From Ramlibacter sp. (lineage in GTDB: Bacteria; Pseudomonadota; Gammaproteobacteria; Burkholderiales; Burkholderiaceae_C), in NCBI GenBank assembly GCA_025351615.1, contig JANXVP010000054.1:1-10076 (forward strand): a DNA stretch of 10,076 nucleotides, read 5' to 3'. Positions within the stretch are counted from its first letter, which is position 1. Every line of letters starts with the position of its first letter. A program made the translations under genes and the position numbers. Positions 1 to 8,187 of this stretch are shown here, in pieces. The notes under the pieces are model-generated. The model made no database searches, was not told where the DNA came from, and saw only the letters and a list, made by a program, of their open reading frames with translations.

Positions 1-385
<385 letters not shown>

Positions 386-392
386 TCGCTGC

Positions 393-1655
393 ATGAGCCG
401 CGGAGCCCGCCCCGCGCTGGGGATCGATTTCGGCACCTCGAATTCAGCCGTCTCCTTCATCGGAACCGATGGCATGGCCCGACTGATACCGCTGGAAGAC
501 ATCGCGACCGCCATGCCGACGGCGGTGTTCTTCAACTCCGAGGACCACAGCACGCACTTCGGGCGGGAAGCTGTCGCGTTGTACCTGGCAGGGGTCGAGG
601 GACGTTTGATGCGCTCGCTCAAGAGCCTGCTCGGAAGCAGCCTGCTGGACGAAGAAACCTCGATCGGCGCCGGCATGCTCAGTTTCAGGGCCATCATCGC
701 GCGCTTCCTCGGCGAGTTGCGCGGCCGTGCCGGTCGTCATCTGGATCACGAGCCGCGGCGAGCCGTGATCGGGCGTCCGGTGCACTTCGTCGACGACGAC
801 GCCGACCGGGACGGCCGGGCGCAGGCAGCGCTGCTGGAGGCCGCGATGACGGCCGGCTTCGATGAAGTCTCCTTCGAGCTGGAGCCGATTGCCGCCGCCT
901 TCGACTACGAACGACGCGTCCCGCGCGAGTCGCTGGTGCTGGTGGTCGACATCGGCGGCGGCACGTCGGACTTCACGGTCGTGCGGCTGGGACCGGAGCG
1001 GATGAAGCGGCCGGACCGGGCTGCCGACATCCTGGCCACAGCGGGCATCCACATCGGCGGCACCGACTACGACCAGAAACTCAACCTGGAGCAGGTGATG
1101 CCCCTGCTCGGCTTTCGCCATGCCGGCCCGTCAGGCCGCGAAGTGCCGAGCCCGACTTTTCTCGACCTCTCCAGCTGGCATCTGATCCACTGGATGTACA
1201 CCCCCAGGATGCTGCGCCAGGCGCGCGAGCTGCGCAGCAACTACGCTGAGGTGGGTCTGCACGACCGGCTGCTGACGGTACTGGAGCGGCGGCTGGGGCA
1301 TCTGCTGGCAAGTGAAGTCGAACAGGCCAAGATTCAAAGTTCAGTCCAGGATCAAACTACGGTGATCGACTTGTCGCTGGTGGAGGCAGGATTGCAGGCG
1401 ACGCTTGGCGCGGACGAGATGGCTCGCCACCTGTCACCGCTGCTGCAGCAGGTCGTGCAGTGCGCCGCGGAATGCGTCGCCCGCGCGGGGCTTCGACCCG
1501 CAGGCATCGACGCGATTTACCTCACAGGCGGCTCGTCGTCGCTGCGGCTGTTCCGGAAGACGCTGCGGCATCACTTTACCTCGACCGCGATTGTTGAAGG
1601 CGATTTGTTCGGGGGCGTAGCCTTGGGTCTCGCATACGTCGGCCAGCGCGCATGA
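393..1655 (+). CDS. yegD: YegD-type Hsp70-family ATPase without substrate-binding domain
   Basis: A 420-residue protein of the Hsp70/actin ATPase fold that resembles E. coli YegD (about 450 residues) and not DnaK. Visible motifs are the first phosphate loop GIDFGTSNS (residues 10-18), AVIGRPVHF (124-132), EPIAAAFDYE (164-173), the second phosphate motif VVDIGGGTSDF (184-194), IHIGGTDYD (219-227) and the adenosine motif IYLTGGSSS (375-383). The protein ends soon after that motif, so the peptide-binding domain and lid of DnaK are absent. ATP binding is well supported, but the client and cellular role are unknown for this family. The ATG at 393 lies just before the first phosphate loop and 7 bp after the lysS stop, with only a weak ribosome site. 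The stop overlaps the next start (ATGA, 1652-1655), which implies coupled expression with the YgjP-type gene. Confidence 0.9.
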   Translation: MSRGARPALGIDFGTSNSAVSFIGTDGMARLIPLEDIATAMPTAVFFNSEDHSTHFGREAVALYLAGVEGRLMRSLKSLLGSSLLDEETSIGAGMLSFRAIIARFLGELRGRAGRHLDHEPRRAVIGRPVHFVDDDADRDGRAQAALLEAAMTAGFDEVSFELEPIAAAFDYERRVPRESLVLVVDIGGGTSDFTVVRLGPERMKRPDRAADILATAGIHIGGTDYDQKLNLEQVMPLLGFRHAGPSGREVPSPTFLDLSSWHLIHWMYTPRMLRQARELRSNYAEVGLHDRLLTVLERRLGHLLASEVEQAKIQSSVQDQTTVIDLSLVEAGLQATLGADEMARHLSPLLQQVVQCAAECVARAGLRPAGIDAIYLTGGSSSLRLFRKTLRHHFTSTAIVEGDLFGGVALGLAYVGQRA

Positions 1656-2158
1656 CCTTGAAATATGTCGCGGGCTACCCGCAATCCGTGCAGGAGCTGG
1701 TGCGCGACATGCTGGCGCAGGGCCGGATCGGCGCTCTGTTGCTCCAGAAGTATCCGGCTGTGCACGGCGTGCGCACCGACAGGGCGCTGTACGAGTATGT
1801 GACGCAGATGAAGGGCGAGTTCCTGCGCAGTTCGGAGCCGCTGAGCAAGGTGGCGTACGACAGCAAGCTGCATGTGATCCGCAACGCCCTCGGAACGCAT
1901 TCGACGGTGTCGCGAGTGCAGGGTAGCAAGCTCAAGGCGAAGCGGGAAATCCGGGTGGCGACGCTGTTCCGGGAAGGTCCGCCAGAGTTCTTGCGGATGA
2001 TCACCGTCCATGAACTCGCGCATTTCAAGGAAAAGGAACACGACAGGTCGTTCTACCAGTTGTGCACCCGGATGGAGCCGCAGTACCACCAGTATGAATT
2101 CGACCTGCGCCTGTACCTCACGCACATGGAGGAGCATGGAAAACTGTTGTGGGGCTGA
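1652..2158 (+). CDS. ygjP: YgjP-type (DUF45) zinc-metallopeptidase-fold protein
   Basis: A soluble 168-residue protein that follows E. coli YgjP (about 167 residues) along its whole length. Shared stretches include an early GYP, KVAYDSKLHVIRNALG, SRVQGSKLKAKREIRVATLF and MEPQYHQYEFDLRLYLTHME. The metal site is HELAH at residues 120-124, with a third likely ligand at His130 (KEKEH), the pattern of the YgjP/WLM group of gluzincin-like proteins. No signal peptide or membrane segment is seen, so it is probably cytosolic. The family is annotated as a predicted metalloprotease. E. coli YgjP has also been described as a UTP pyrophosphatase, so the substrate here is uncertain. The start overlaps the Hsp70-like stop by 4 bp with no clear ribosome site of its own, which suggests translation by re-initiation. 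It ends 11 bp from the opposing nagZ stop. Confidence 0.92.
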   Translation: MTLKYVAGYPQSVQELVRDMLAQGRIGALLLQKYPAVHGVRTDRALYEYVTQMKGEFLRSSEPLSKVAYDSKLHVIRNALGTHSTVSRVQGSKLKAKREIRVATLFREGPPEFLRMITVHELAHFKEKEHDRSFYQLCTRMEPQYHQYEFDLRLYLTHMEEHGKLLWG

Positions 2159-2165
2159 AGGCCCC
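2151..2165. other. Small hairpin at the convergent gene ends
   Basis: GGGGC at 2151-2155 pairs with GCCCC at 2161-2165 around the 5-base loop TGAAG, which contains the ygjP stop codon. The 5-bp all-GC stem lies where the two convergent operons meet. No T-run follows on either strand, so it is not a canonical intrinsic terminator. It could slow polymerase or protect 3' ends, but it may also be chance in GC-rich DNA. Confidence 0.3.
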
Positions 2166-2169
2166 GGCG

Positions 2170-3249
2170 TCAGGGCAACAGGTCCAGCGCAAGCTCATAG
2201 GCCTGAGACGTCATCAGTTCGTCCCAGTGCAAGGCAGGCCCCGAAGGCAACAGTGCCAGGCGCCGCTGCTCGCTGGCCTCGCTGGGCTGCCACCGTCCGG
2301 CGCGCCGGGCCTGCGCCAGGCCGTCAAGAAGTTCGTCCACTGCCGCGCCGCCATCCACCGACTGGTTGCAAAGCAGGACCATGTCGCATCCGGCGTTGAG
2401 CGCGATGACGCTGGCGTCCACGTAACTCACTTCCCTGCCGTCGATCAGCCGCGCGCCTGCCATGCTCAGGTCATCGCTGAAGACGGCGCCGGCAAAACGC
2501 AGCTGGCGACGCAGGATTTCATTGAGCCAGAGGCTGGAAAATCCGGCCGGGCGAGAGTCGACCCTGGGATAGATCACGTGCGCCGGCATCACGCTGCTCA
2601 GCACGGTGTCCAGCCACCCGTACGGCGCCGCATCGTCACCCAGGATGGCCTTGAGGCTGCGGCGATCAACCGGAATTTCGGTATGCGAATCGGCCTTGAC
2701 GAATCCGTGTCCGGGAAAATGCTTGCCGCAACTGGCCATGCCGGCCTGCAGCAATCCGTGGATCAGGCTCCTGGCCAGCAGCGCCACGACACGAGGATCG
2801 CGGTGAAACGCGCGGTCACCGATCACGCCGGATTCGCCCCAATCCAGGTCGAGCACTGGAGTGAAGCTGAAATCGACACCGCAGGCCCGCAACTCGGATG
2901 CCAGCACGTAGCCGGTTGCGGTCGCTGCATTGCAGGCCGCCATCACGCCGGTGCCGGGCCCGGCCGTGTCATTCACCCACAGCTCACCGAGGGCACGCAT
3001 CGGGGGCAGGTGGGTGAAGCCGTCGGTGCGAAAGCGCTGCACCCGGCCGCCCTCGTGGTCGACGCAGATCAGCAGGTCCGGCCTCAGCTCCTTCATCTGC
3101 GCGCACAGCTGCGTGAGCTGATCGCGGTCCTGCCAGTTGCGGGCGAACAGGATCATGCCCCCCGTCAGAGGGTGGGCCAGGCGACGGCGGTCCGCATCGG
3201 TGAGAACCAGGCCGGCAACGTCGAGAATCAAGGGCGCGTGTTCGTTCAT
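2170..3249 (-). CDS. nagZ: Beta-N-acetylhexosaminidase NagZ (glycoside hydrolase family 3)
   Basis: This cytosolic enzyme removes N-acetylglucosamine from anhydro-muropeptides during peptidoglycan recycling. In several Gram-negative bacteria its products feed AmpR-controlled beta-lactamase induction. The 359-residue protein is a single GH3 TIM barrel, the usual length for proteobacterial NagZ. Visible motifs are [10 protein letters not shown] (63-72), the substrate-binding KHFPGHG (176-182), the Asp-His general acid/base pair at D187 and H189 in the flexible loop, and SDDLSM (258-263) with the likely nucleophile D259. No signal peptide is visible, consistent with a cytosolic location. The ATG at 3249 overlaps the acpS stop by 4 bp (ATGA), so it is the last gene of the operon and probably translationally coupled. 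It converges with the ygjP-type gene, and no clear terminator follows it. Confidence 0.97.
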   Translation of the reverse strand: MNEHAPLILDVAGLVLTDADRRRLAHPLTGGMILFARNWQDRDQLTQLCAQMKELRPDLLICVDHEGGRVQRFRTDGFTHLPPMRALGELWVNDTAGPGTGVMAACNAATATGYVLASELRACGVDFSFTPVLDLDWGESGVIGDRAFHRDPRVVALLARSLIHGLLQAGMASCGKHFPGHGFVKADSHTEIPVDRRSLKAILGDDAAPYGWLDTVLSSVMPAHVIYPRVDSRPAGFSSLWLNEILRRQLRFAGAVFSDDLSMAGARLIDGREVSYVDASVIALNAGCDMVLLCNQSVDGGAAVDELLDGLAQARRAGRWQPSEASEQRRLALLPSGPALHWDELMTSQAYELALDLLP

Positions 3250-3647
3250 TCGCTTGTCTTCTTTTCAACCACGACGAAGCTCGCCGCGTAATCGGTTTCA
3301 TCGGTGACGCTGACGTGGGCCGAAAGCCCCCGGGCGTCGAACCACTCTTTCAGCGCGCCGTGCAACACGATCACCGGCTGGCCGCTCGCCAGCTTGCCGA
3401 TTTCGCATTGCCGCCAGGTCATCGGCATCCGCATGCCCAGCCCGACCGCCTTGCTGAAGGCCTCCTTGGCCGAAAAACGGGTGGCCAGGTAGCGCATGCC
3501 GCGTTCCGGCCAGCGCGCGCTGCGCATGCGCCAGGTTGCCAGTTCGGCGTCGCTCAGGATCCTGCGGGCAAAGCGTTCGCCGTGGCGCTCCAGCGAGACG
3601 CGGATGCGCCGCACATCGCAGATGTCGGTTCCGAGCCCGTAGATCAT
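3246..3647 (-). CDS. acpS: Holo-[acyl-carrier-protein] synthase
   Basis: This enzyme transfers 4'-phosphopantetheine from coenzyme A to the serine of apo-ACP, activating it for fatty acid synthesis. The 133-residue length fits the AcpS-type phosphopantetheinyl transferases. The magnesium-binding Asp is D8 in GLGTDICDV. The second metal/catalytic motif is [13 protein letters not shown], with K61 and E62. The C-terminal [17 protein letters not shown] (111-127) is the usual closing strand region. The ATG at 3647 overlaps the pdxJ stop by 4 bp, and its own stop overlaps the nagZ start by 4 bp. No strong ribosome site precedes it, so coupled translation is likely. The pdxJ-acpS order is conserved in many beta- and gammaproteobacteria. 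Confidence 0.97.
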   Translation of the reverse strand: MIYGLGTDICDVRRIRVSLERHGERFARRILSDAELATWRMRSARWPERGMRYLATRFSAKEAFSKAVGLGMRMPMTWRQCEIGKLASGQPVIVLHGALKEWFDARGLSAHVSVTDETDYAASFVVVEKKTSE

Positions 3648-4420
3648 TGGCTGGGTGAGCCGGCGAAGGCCTTGTGGATGCAGGCGAGATAAGCCTGCAC
3701 AGTGGCGCGATAACCGAGTTCAAGTGCGTCGGAGACCAGCGCGTGGCCGATCGACACCTCCTGCACACCCGGCACCTGCAGCAGGAATTCCGTCAGGTTG
3801 TCGCGGTTTAGGTCATGGCCGGCGTTGACTCCCAGGCCCTCCTGCCGCGCGGCCAGCGCCGCTTGCGAGAAACCGCGCAGTACTTCCTGCGCCTCCGTTG
3901 TTCCAGATGCGCGAGCATAGCTTTCGGTATAGAGCTCGACGCGATCGGCGCCAGTCTTCCTGGCTGCCGCCATTGCCTGCGGCACTGGGTCCATGAACAG
4001 GCTGACCCGCACACCCAAAGATTTGGCCTCGGCGATCAGCGGCTTCAGGCGCTCGCTGTCACTGGCGAGATCCCAGCCATGGTCACTGGTGGACTGGCCT
4101 TCACTGTCCGGGACGAAAGTGCACTGGTGCGGGCGCACCGCGCGGATGAAATCCATCAGGTTGTGGAAAGGATTGCCCTCGATGTTGAATTCAGCAAGGG
4201 GCCATTGCTTGAGCAGCTCGTGCAAGTCCTGAACATCGCAGCTGCGGATGTGCCTGCCGTCGGGGCGCGGATGCACGGTGACGCCGTTCGCCCCCGCCTG
4301 CAAGCACAGTGTTGCGGCGCGGGTGACACTGGGAATGCCCAACTCGCGCGTATTGCGGATCAGCGCGACCTTGTTGAGGTTCACGGACAACGCGGTCGGC
4401 GTAGGGAAAGCGGGACTCAT
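3644..4420 (-). CDS. pdxJ: Pyridoxine 5'-phosphate synthase
   Basis: This enzyme condenses 1-deoxy-D-xylulose 5-phosphate with 3-amino-2-oxopropyl phosphate to make pyridoxine 5'-phosphate, the last ring-forming step of the DXP-dependent vitamin B6 route. The chosen ATG at 4420 gives 258 residues and overlaps the recO stop by 4 bp (ATGA). The open frame runs 59 codons further upstream, but that part lies inside recO and looks like its out-of-frame shadow. Expected active-site residues are present: H50 in [12 protein letters not shown]81 in FNIEGNP, and H202 in VNAGHDLN. They match E. coli H45, E72 and H193 by motif alignment from memory. The N-terminal strand reads VNLNK where E. coli has VNIDH, so the D-H pair at the substrate pocket is replaced by N16-K17. 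The SDHGW segment (112-116) also marks this variant subgroup. Confidence 0.95.
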   Translation of the reverse strand: MSPAFPTPTALSVNLNKVALIRNTRELGIPSVTRAATLCLQAGANGVTVHPRPDGRHIRSCDVQDLHELLKQWPLAEFNIEGNPFHNLMDFIRAVRPHQCTFVPDSEGQSTSDHGWDLASDSERLKPLIAEAKSLGVRVSLFMDPVPQAMAAARKTGADRVELYTESYARASGTTEAQEVLRGFSQAALAARQEGLGVNAGHDLNRDNLTEFLLQVPGVQEVSIGHALVSDALELGYRATVQAYLACIHKAFAGSPSQ

Positions 4421-5172
4421 AAGGCCTGCAGGTCTTTCATCATCTGCCGCGTGCGCAGCGTCGCGACACCGCAATGGTAGTGCAGCAGGCTCCGCAGCTG
4501 GGGCTTGAGCTGAGCCATTACCGCCGCAGCCTGCGACAGCGTCGCCGAAAAAGGCGCCGGTTGGTCCAGCGCCTGCTGCAGCAACATCCACTGCCATCCT
4601 TCCATGCTGGCGCGGCCGTCTCCAGCCGCAGCCTGCACCAGGCCGCCTTCAGGAACCAGGCTGTAGCGAGCTTGCAGCTCCAGGGGGGCCAATGTCGCCG
4701 TCTGCATGTCCAGCGACGGAAGCAGCCCGATCTCACGCAGCAGCACCAGTTCAAAGGCGCGCAACGCAGGCTGCAGCGCCTCGCCGTGCTCGGAAGCGAG
4801 CACCTGGACGGCGCGGGCATAGGCGTCGAACAGGCCGGCGTGCGGATCGTCACGGGCCAGCAGCCGCAACACCAGCTCATTGAGGTAATACCCCGACAGC
4901 AAGGCGTCGCCGGTGGGCATGACCTGGCCACCGACCCACTCGGCGCCCTTGAGCGAGCGAATCTCGGCGTCGCCGCCGAAGCTCACCCGCAATGGTTGCA
5001 GCGGCAGCAGGATGGGGCGGAAACTGGAGCTGGGTTTCTTGGCGCCCTTGGCGACCAGCGCCACCCGGCCATGCCGGCGGGTGAACACTTCGAGGATCAG
5101 GCTGGATTCGCTCCAGTCATAGCGATGCAGCACGAACGCCGGTTCGTCCGAAATCCTGCTACTCGTAGCCAA
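4417..5172 (-). CDS. recO: DNA repair protein RecO
   Basis: RecO acts with RecR (and RecF) to load RecA onto SSB-coated single-stranded DNA at gaps and supports single-strand annealing. The 251-residue protein has the N-terminal OB-fold start [20 protein letters not shown] (12-31), then [15 protein letters not shown] (35-49) and LLPLQPL. The alpha-helical middle contains [19 protein letters not shown] and [16 protein letters not shown]. It ends with the usual C-terminal [10 protein letters not shown]. The zinc-binding cysteines found in some RecO proteins are not evident; only one Cys is near the end. The likely start is the TTG at 5172, which overlaps the era stop by 14 bp and places 11 residues before AFVLH; E. 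coli has six. A GTG at residue 14 would cut the first strand. The start is therefore less certain than the gene. Confidence 0.94.
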   Translation of the reverse strand: MATSSRISDEPAFVLHRYDWSESSLILEVFTRRHGRVALVAKGAKKPSSSFRPILLPLQPLRVSFGGDAEIRSLKGAEWVGGQVMPTGDALLSGYYLNELVLRLLARDDPHAGLFDAYARAVQVLASEHGEALQPALRAFELVLLREIGLLPSLDMQTATLAPLELQARYSLVPEGGLVQAAAGDGRASMEGWQWMLLQQALDQPAPFSATLSQAAAVMAQLKPQLRSLLHYHCGVATLRTRQMMKDLQAL

Positions 5173-6133
5173 AGCTGCGCACCCGCGCCTCGTCGTCGGC
5201 CCAGCCGCTGCGCACCTTCACCCACAGTTCGAGAAACACCTTGGCGGCCATCAGCTTCTCCAGCTCCTGCCGGGCTTCGGTGCCGATCCGCTTGAGCCGC
5301 TCGCCCTTGTCCCCGATCACCATGGCTTTGTGCCCGTCGCGCTCGACCACGATGGTCGCCGCGATCTTCACCATCCGGCCATGCTTGGGACTGGGCTCTT
5401 CCTCGAATTTGTCGATGATCACGGTGGAGGTGTAGGGCAGCTCGTCGCCGGTGAAGCGGAACAGCTTTTCGCGCACGGTTTCGCTGGCCAGGAACTTCTC
5501 GCTCCGATCGGTGAGCTCGTCTTCGGCGTACCACCAGGGCTGCTTGGGCAGGTACTTTTCGCAGATGCCAAACAGGCGCTCCACGTCCTTGGCGCTCCTG
5601 GCCGACATCGGCACGAACTCGGTGAAGGCGTGGCGCTTCTGCATGTCCTGCAGCCAGGGCGCGATGTCGCCGCGGCGATGCACCTCGTCGAGCTTGTTGG
5701 CCACCAGCAGGGCCGGAATGCCGGGCTTGAGCAACTCCAGCACCTTGGCGTCGGCGGGCAGGAACTTGCCGGCCTCGACCACGAACAGCACCAGGTCGAC
5801 GTCGCCGACCGCGCCCAGCACGGTCTTGTTCAGCGATTTGTTCAAGGCGGTGTTATGGCGGGTCTGGAAGCCCGGCGTGTCGACGAAAACGAACTGCGCC
5901 TTGCCCACGGTGCGGATGCCCGTGATGCGGTGCCGCGTGGTCTGTGCCTTGTTCGAGGTGATGCTGATCTTCTGCTTCACCAGCGCATTGAGCAGGGTCG
6001 ATTTGCCCACGTTCGGCTTGCCCACGATCGCGATCAAGCCGCAGCGCTGGCCGCTTGCAGTTTCCGCGCCCGGTGGCCCCGGAACGGGCCCGGTTGCCGG
6101 TCCGTCAACGACAGCTTTCGTAGCATTCGTCAT
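5159..6133 (-). CDS. era: GTPase Era, 16S rRNA-binding ribosome assembly factor
   Basis: Era is an essential GTPase that binds the 3' end of 16S rRNA and assists 30S maturation, cycling on and off the membrane face. All G motifs are visible in the 324-residue protein: G1 GKPNVGKS (38-45), the G2 region [11 protein letters not shown] (62-72), G3 DTPG (85-88), G4 NKLD (146-149) and G5 SAR (177-179). The C-terminal KH RNA-binding domain has its signature at [17 protein letters not shown] (272-288), preceded by the [13 protein letters not shown] linker. The first 30 residues are a Pro/Gly/Ala-rich extension absent from E. coli Era (301 residues) and probably disordered. The ATG at 6133 overlaps the rnc stop by 4 bp, which supports this start. 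The coding end overlaps recO by 14 bp. Confidence 0.98.
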   Translation of the reverse strand: MTNATKAVVDGPATGPVPGPPGAETASGQRCGLIAIVGKPNVGKSTLLNALVKQKISITSNKAQTTRHRITGIRTVGKAQFVFVDTPGFQTRHNTALNKSLNKTVLGAVGDVDLVLFVVEAGKFLPADAKVLELLKPGIPALLVANKLDEVHRRGDIAPWLQDMQKRHAFTEFVPMSARSAKDVERLFGICEKYLPKQPWWYAEDELTDRSEKFLASETVREKLFRFTGDELPYTSTVIIDKFEEEPSPKHGRMVKIAATIVVERDGHKAMVIGDKGERLKRIGTEARQELEKLMAAKVFLELWVKVRSGWADDEARVRSFGYE

Positions 6134-6813
6134 TTTGTCTTCGCTTTCAGGATCAGCAGCATAGCCGCCGCCGCGGCCTGTTCACCAGCGCGGCGGGAAG
6201 CGCCGATACCGCGCTCGACCGCGCCAAGTTCCGGCACTTCGCATTCCACGTCGAAGGTCTGCTTGTGCGCGGCCCCCAGTGTGGCCGCAACGCGATAGAT
6301 CGGCAGCTTCATCTTGCGACCCTGAAGCCATTCCTGCAACTCTGTTTTGGGATCTTTGGCGGTTGCCGGCATCTGCGGTGTGATCTCGACCGATTCGAAG
6401 AGCCGCTGCACCAGGGCTTCGGCCGCGACATAGCCGGCATCCAGGTGGACAGCGCCGATCACGGCCTCCAGCGCGTCAGCCAGGATCGAAGGGCGCTTGT
6501 TGCCGCCGGAGCGGGACTCACCTTCACCCAGCCGGATCACCTGCGGCAGGCCAAGGGTCACCGCCAGCTGATGCAAGGTTTCCTGCTTGACCAGGTTGGC
6601 GCGGACACGGGACAGGTCGCCCTCGGGCAGCGTGCTCAGCCGTCCGTACAGGAGTGCCGCGACAGCGAGGTTGAGGACCGAGTCACCGAGAAATTCGAGG
6701 CGCTCGTTGTGGTCGCAGGAAAAACTGCGGTGGGTCAGCGCCCGCACCAGCAGTTGCTGGTCGGCAAACCGGTGCTGCAGGCGATCCTGCAGCGCTGACA
6801 GATTGCCATCCAC
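6130..6813 (-). CDS. rnc: Ribonuclease III
   Basis: RNase III cleaves double-stranded RNA, processing the rRNA precursor and regulating mRNAs. The 227-residue protein has the catalytic domain with signature [10 protein letters not shown] (36-45). Likely metal-binding residues are E37, E40, D44, E64, D113 and E116, placed by comparison with E. coli E38, E41, D45, E65, D114 and E117. A double-stranded-RNA-binding domain follows at about 154-223, beginning [11 protein letters not shown] and including [18 protein letters not shown]. The frame starts with GTG at 6813, 14 bp after the DUF4845 stop, with only a weak CAGG upstream; the ATG at 6809-6807 is out of frame. The stop overlaps the era start (ATGA), the conserved rnc-era pairing. 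In E. coli RNase III cuts its own leader, but no such site can be assigned here. Confidence 0.97.
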   Translation of the reverse strand: MDGNLSALQDRLQHRFADQQLLVRALTHRSFSCDHNERLEFLGDSVLNLAVAALLYGRLSTLPEGDLSRVRANLVKQETLHQLAVTLGLPQVIRLGEGESRSGGNKRPSILADALEAVIGAVHLDAGYVAAEALVQRLFESVEITPQMPATAKDPKTELQEWLQGRKMKLPIYRVAATLGAAHKQTFDVECEVPELGAVERGIGASRRAGEQAAAAAMLLILKAKTK

Positions 6814-6827
6814 GCTGGCCTGGGCTT

Positions 6828-7181
6828 TTACTTGGACCGCCCTACATACTTCAGCAGCAGGTAGGCCGGACCGAACATGTGGATTTCCTTGTTGTAGGCG
6901 AACTTCACCACAACCTTGTCGCCTTCCTTGGTCACTTCCAGGTCCTTGCCGGAGATCGCATTGATGTCGTCGATCTGGGCCGCCTTGTCGAAGATCTGCT
7001 TCACTTCGCCGACGGTGTTGCCGGCCGAGGCTTTCTGCACCGCCTTGAGTGCTGCCTGGTACTCGAGGACGGTCGGGAAAGCCTGCGCCCCCAGCACGCC
7101 CAGGGACGCCAGGATGCCAACCACGAACAGCATTCCGAGCAGCGAAAAGCCGCCCTCGCGCGAATTGAGCTGATCCTTCAT
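6828..7181 (-). CDS. DUF4845 family small membrane-anchored protein
   Basis: This 117-residue protein is recognised by its position between lepB and rnc and by the DUF4845 pattern. A short basic/polar N-terminus is followed by one hydrophobic segment, [20 protein letters not shown] (about residues 11-30). After that come [15 protein letters not shown] and a soluble domain with [19 protein letters not shown] and [20 protein letters not shown]. The N-terminus looks like a type IV pilin-like leader and anchor (GFSLLGML), so most of the protein is probably periplasmic. No function is established for the family that I know of. The ATG at 7181 was chosen because a strong GGAAGG lies 7 bases upstream. 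The frame also extends 13 codons up to a TTG at 7220, but that would overlap the end of lepB. Next to lepB it might be thought a substrate, but that is speculation. Confidence 0.88.
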   Translation of the reverse strand: MKDQLNSREGGFSLLGMLFVVGILASLGVLGAQAFPTVLEYQAALKAVQKASAGNTVGEVKQIFDKAAQIDDINAISGKDLEVTKEGDKVVVKFAYNKEIHMFGPAYLLLKYVGRSK

Positions 7182-7188
7182 GTACACA

Positions 7189-7194
7189 CCTTCC
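7189..7194 (-). promoter_or_regulatory. Ribosome binding site of the DUF4845 gene
   Basis: GGAAGG on the minus strand, 7 bases before the ATG at 7181. It is among the clearest Shine-Dalgarno sequences in the operon and settles the start in favour of 7181 over the TTG at 7220. The lepB-DUF4845 gap (7182-7212, 31 bp) is the longest inside the operon. Confidence 0.75.
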
Positions 7195-7212
7195 GCCGGT
7201 TGTTGAAATCTT

Positions 7213-8187
7213 TTATTCAAAGGAGCCGATGCGTTTCAGGTCGCTGAAATTCATCCACACCAGAAAGGCCCGGCCGACGATGTTGCGGTCGGGCACAAAG
7301 CCCCAGTAGCGCGAATCGAGCGAGTTGTCACGGTTGTCGCCCATCATGAAGTAGTACCCCTGCGGCACCCTGCACGTCACTCCCTCGACACTGTAGCGGC
7401 AATTTTCCTTGTTTGGAAACTCCGTCACCTCACGCGCATCCAGCCCGGCGCGACGGTCATCGTCGTTCAGGACGCGGTGCCGGTGGCCCCCGAGTTCTTC
7501 GTCGAACTGCCTGAAGTAACGCATTGCGTCCCCGTCGAAGAAGTCTGGAATCGCCGTCTTGCTCACCGGTTGCCCGTTGACCGTCAGCTTCTTGTTCAGG
7601 TACGCGACCTCGTCGCCCGGCACGCCGACCACGCGCTTGATGTAGTCGAGGCTGGGTTTGGGCGGATAGCGGAACACCATGACGTCGCCGCGCGCCGGCG
7701 GCCGCCCGTCCGTGAGCTTGGTGTTGAGGACCGGCAACCGCAGACCGTACGTGTACTTGTTGACAAGGATCAGGTCGCCCACCAGCAGCGTCGGGATCAT
7801 CGAGCCCGAAGGAATCTTGAACGGCTCGAACAGGAAGGAGCGCAACACGAACACGGCCAGGATCACGGGGAACAAGCCCGCTGTCCAGTCCAGCCACCAG
7901 GGCTGCATCAAGAGGCGTTGGCGTCCTGCCGCCAGGTCGCTGTCCACGGGGGCGATCCCGCGGGCGGCGAGCTCGCCCTTGCGCTGCGCGGCCCGGGTTT
8001 CCAGCGCCGCAGCGGCAAGGCGCCGGCGCGGCAGGAACACCAGGCGCTCGGCCAGCCAGTACACGCCAGTCACCAGCGTGGCAAGAAACAGCAGCAATGC
8101 GAAGTTGCCCTCCACCAGGCCCAGGTACCACGCCCCCGCATAGGCCGCAAAGGCGGCAAGAATCGCCCCGGTCAGGACCTGCATCAT
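7213..8187 (-). CDS. lepB: Signal peptidase I
   Basis: This inner-membrane serine protease cleaves signal peptides from exported proteins on the periplasmic side. The 324-residue protein contains the catalytic Ser129 in KIPSGSM (124-130) and the general base Lys184 in [13 protein letters not shown]. Further conserved boxes are [11 protein letters not shown] (166-176) and [20 protein letters not shown] (281-300). Three hydrophobic stretches are visible, at about 3-24, 29-50 and 103-120, where E. coli LepB has two membrane segments. The RRR at 54-56 suggests that the loop between the second and third is cytoplasmic, which keeps the catalytic domain outside. A cysteine pair (C263, C272) could form a disulfide. 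The ATG at 8187 overlaps the lepA stop (ATGA). A second ATG follows immediately at 8184 and is better spaced from the ribosome site, so the true start may be one codon later. Confidence 0.97.
   Translation of the reverse strand: MMQVLTGAILAAFAAYAGAWYLGLVEGNFALLLFLATLVTGVYWLAERLVFLPRRRLAAAALETRAAQRKGELAARGIAPVDSDLAAGRQRLLMQPWWLDWTAGLFPVILAVFVLRSFLFEPFKIPSGSMIPTLLVGDLILVNKYTYGLRLPVLNTKLTDGRPPARGDVMVFRYPPKPSLDYIKRVVGVPGDEVAYLNKKLTVNGQPVSKTAIPDFFDGDAMRYFRQFDEELGGHRHRVLNDDDRRAGLDAREVTEFPNKENCRYSVEGVTCRVPQGYYFMMGDNRDNSLDSRYWGFVPDRNIVGRAFLVWMNFSDLKRIGSFE

Noticed and set aside
444..1121. Minus-strand open frame of 225 codons opposite the Hsp70-like gene
   Set aside because: The plus-strand frame carries all Hsp70 nucleotide-binding motifs, so this is a codon-bias shadow.
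2149..3291. Plus-strand open frame of 380 codons opposite nagZ
   Set aside because: NagZ on the minus strand has all catalytic motifs. The opposite frame has low-complexity composition and no motif.
4421..4597. Possible 59-residue N-terminal extension of PdxJ
   Set aside because: It lies within recO in another frame, has Ala/Gly-rich random composition, and the ATG at 4420 gives the normal PdxJ start with an ATGA junction.
5330..6298. Plus-strand open frame of 322 codons opposite era and rnc
   Set aside because: Antisense shadow of two clearly identified genes, with no family resemblance and no ribosome site.
7182..7220. Possible 13-residue extension of the DUF4845 protein from a TTG
   Set aside because: It would overlap the lepB end, and a strong GGAAGG sits inside it at correct spacing for the ATG at 7181.
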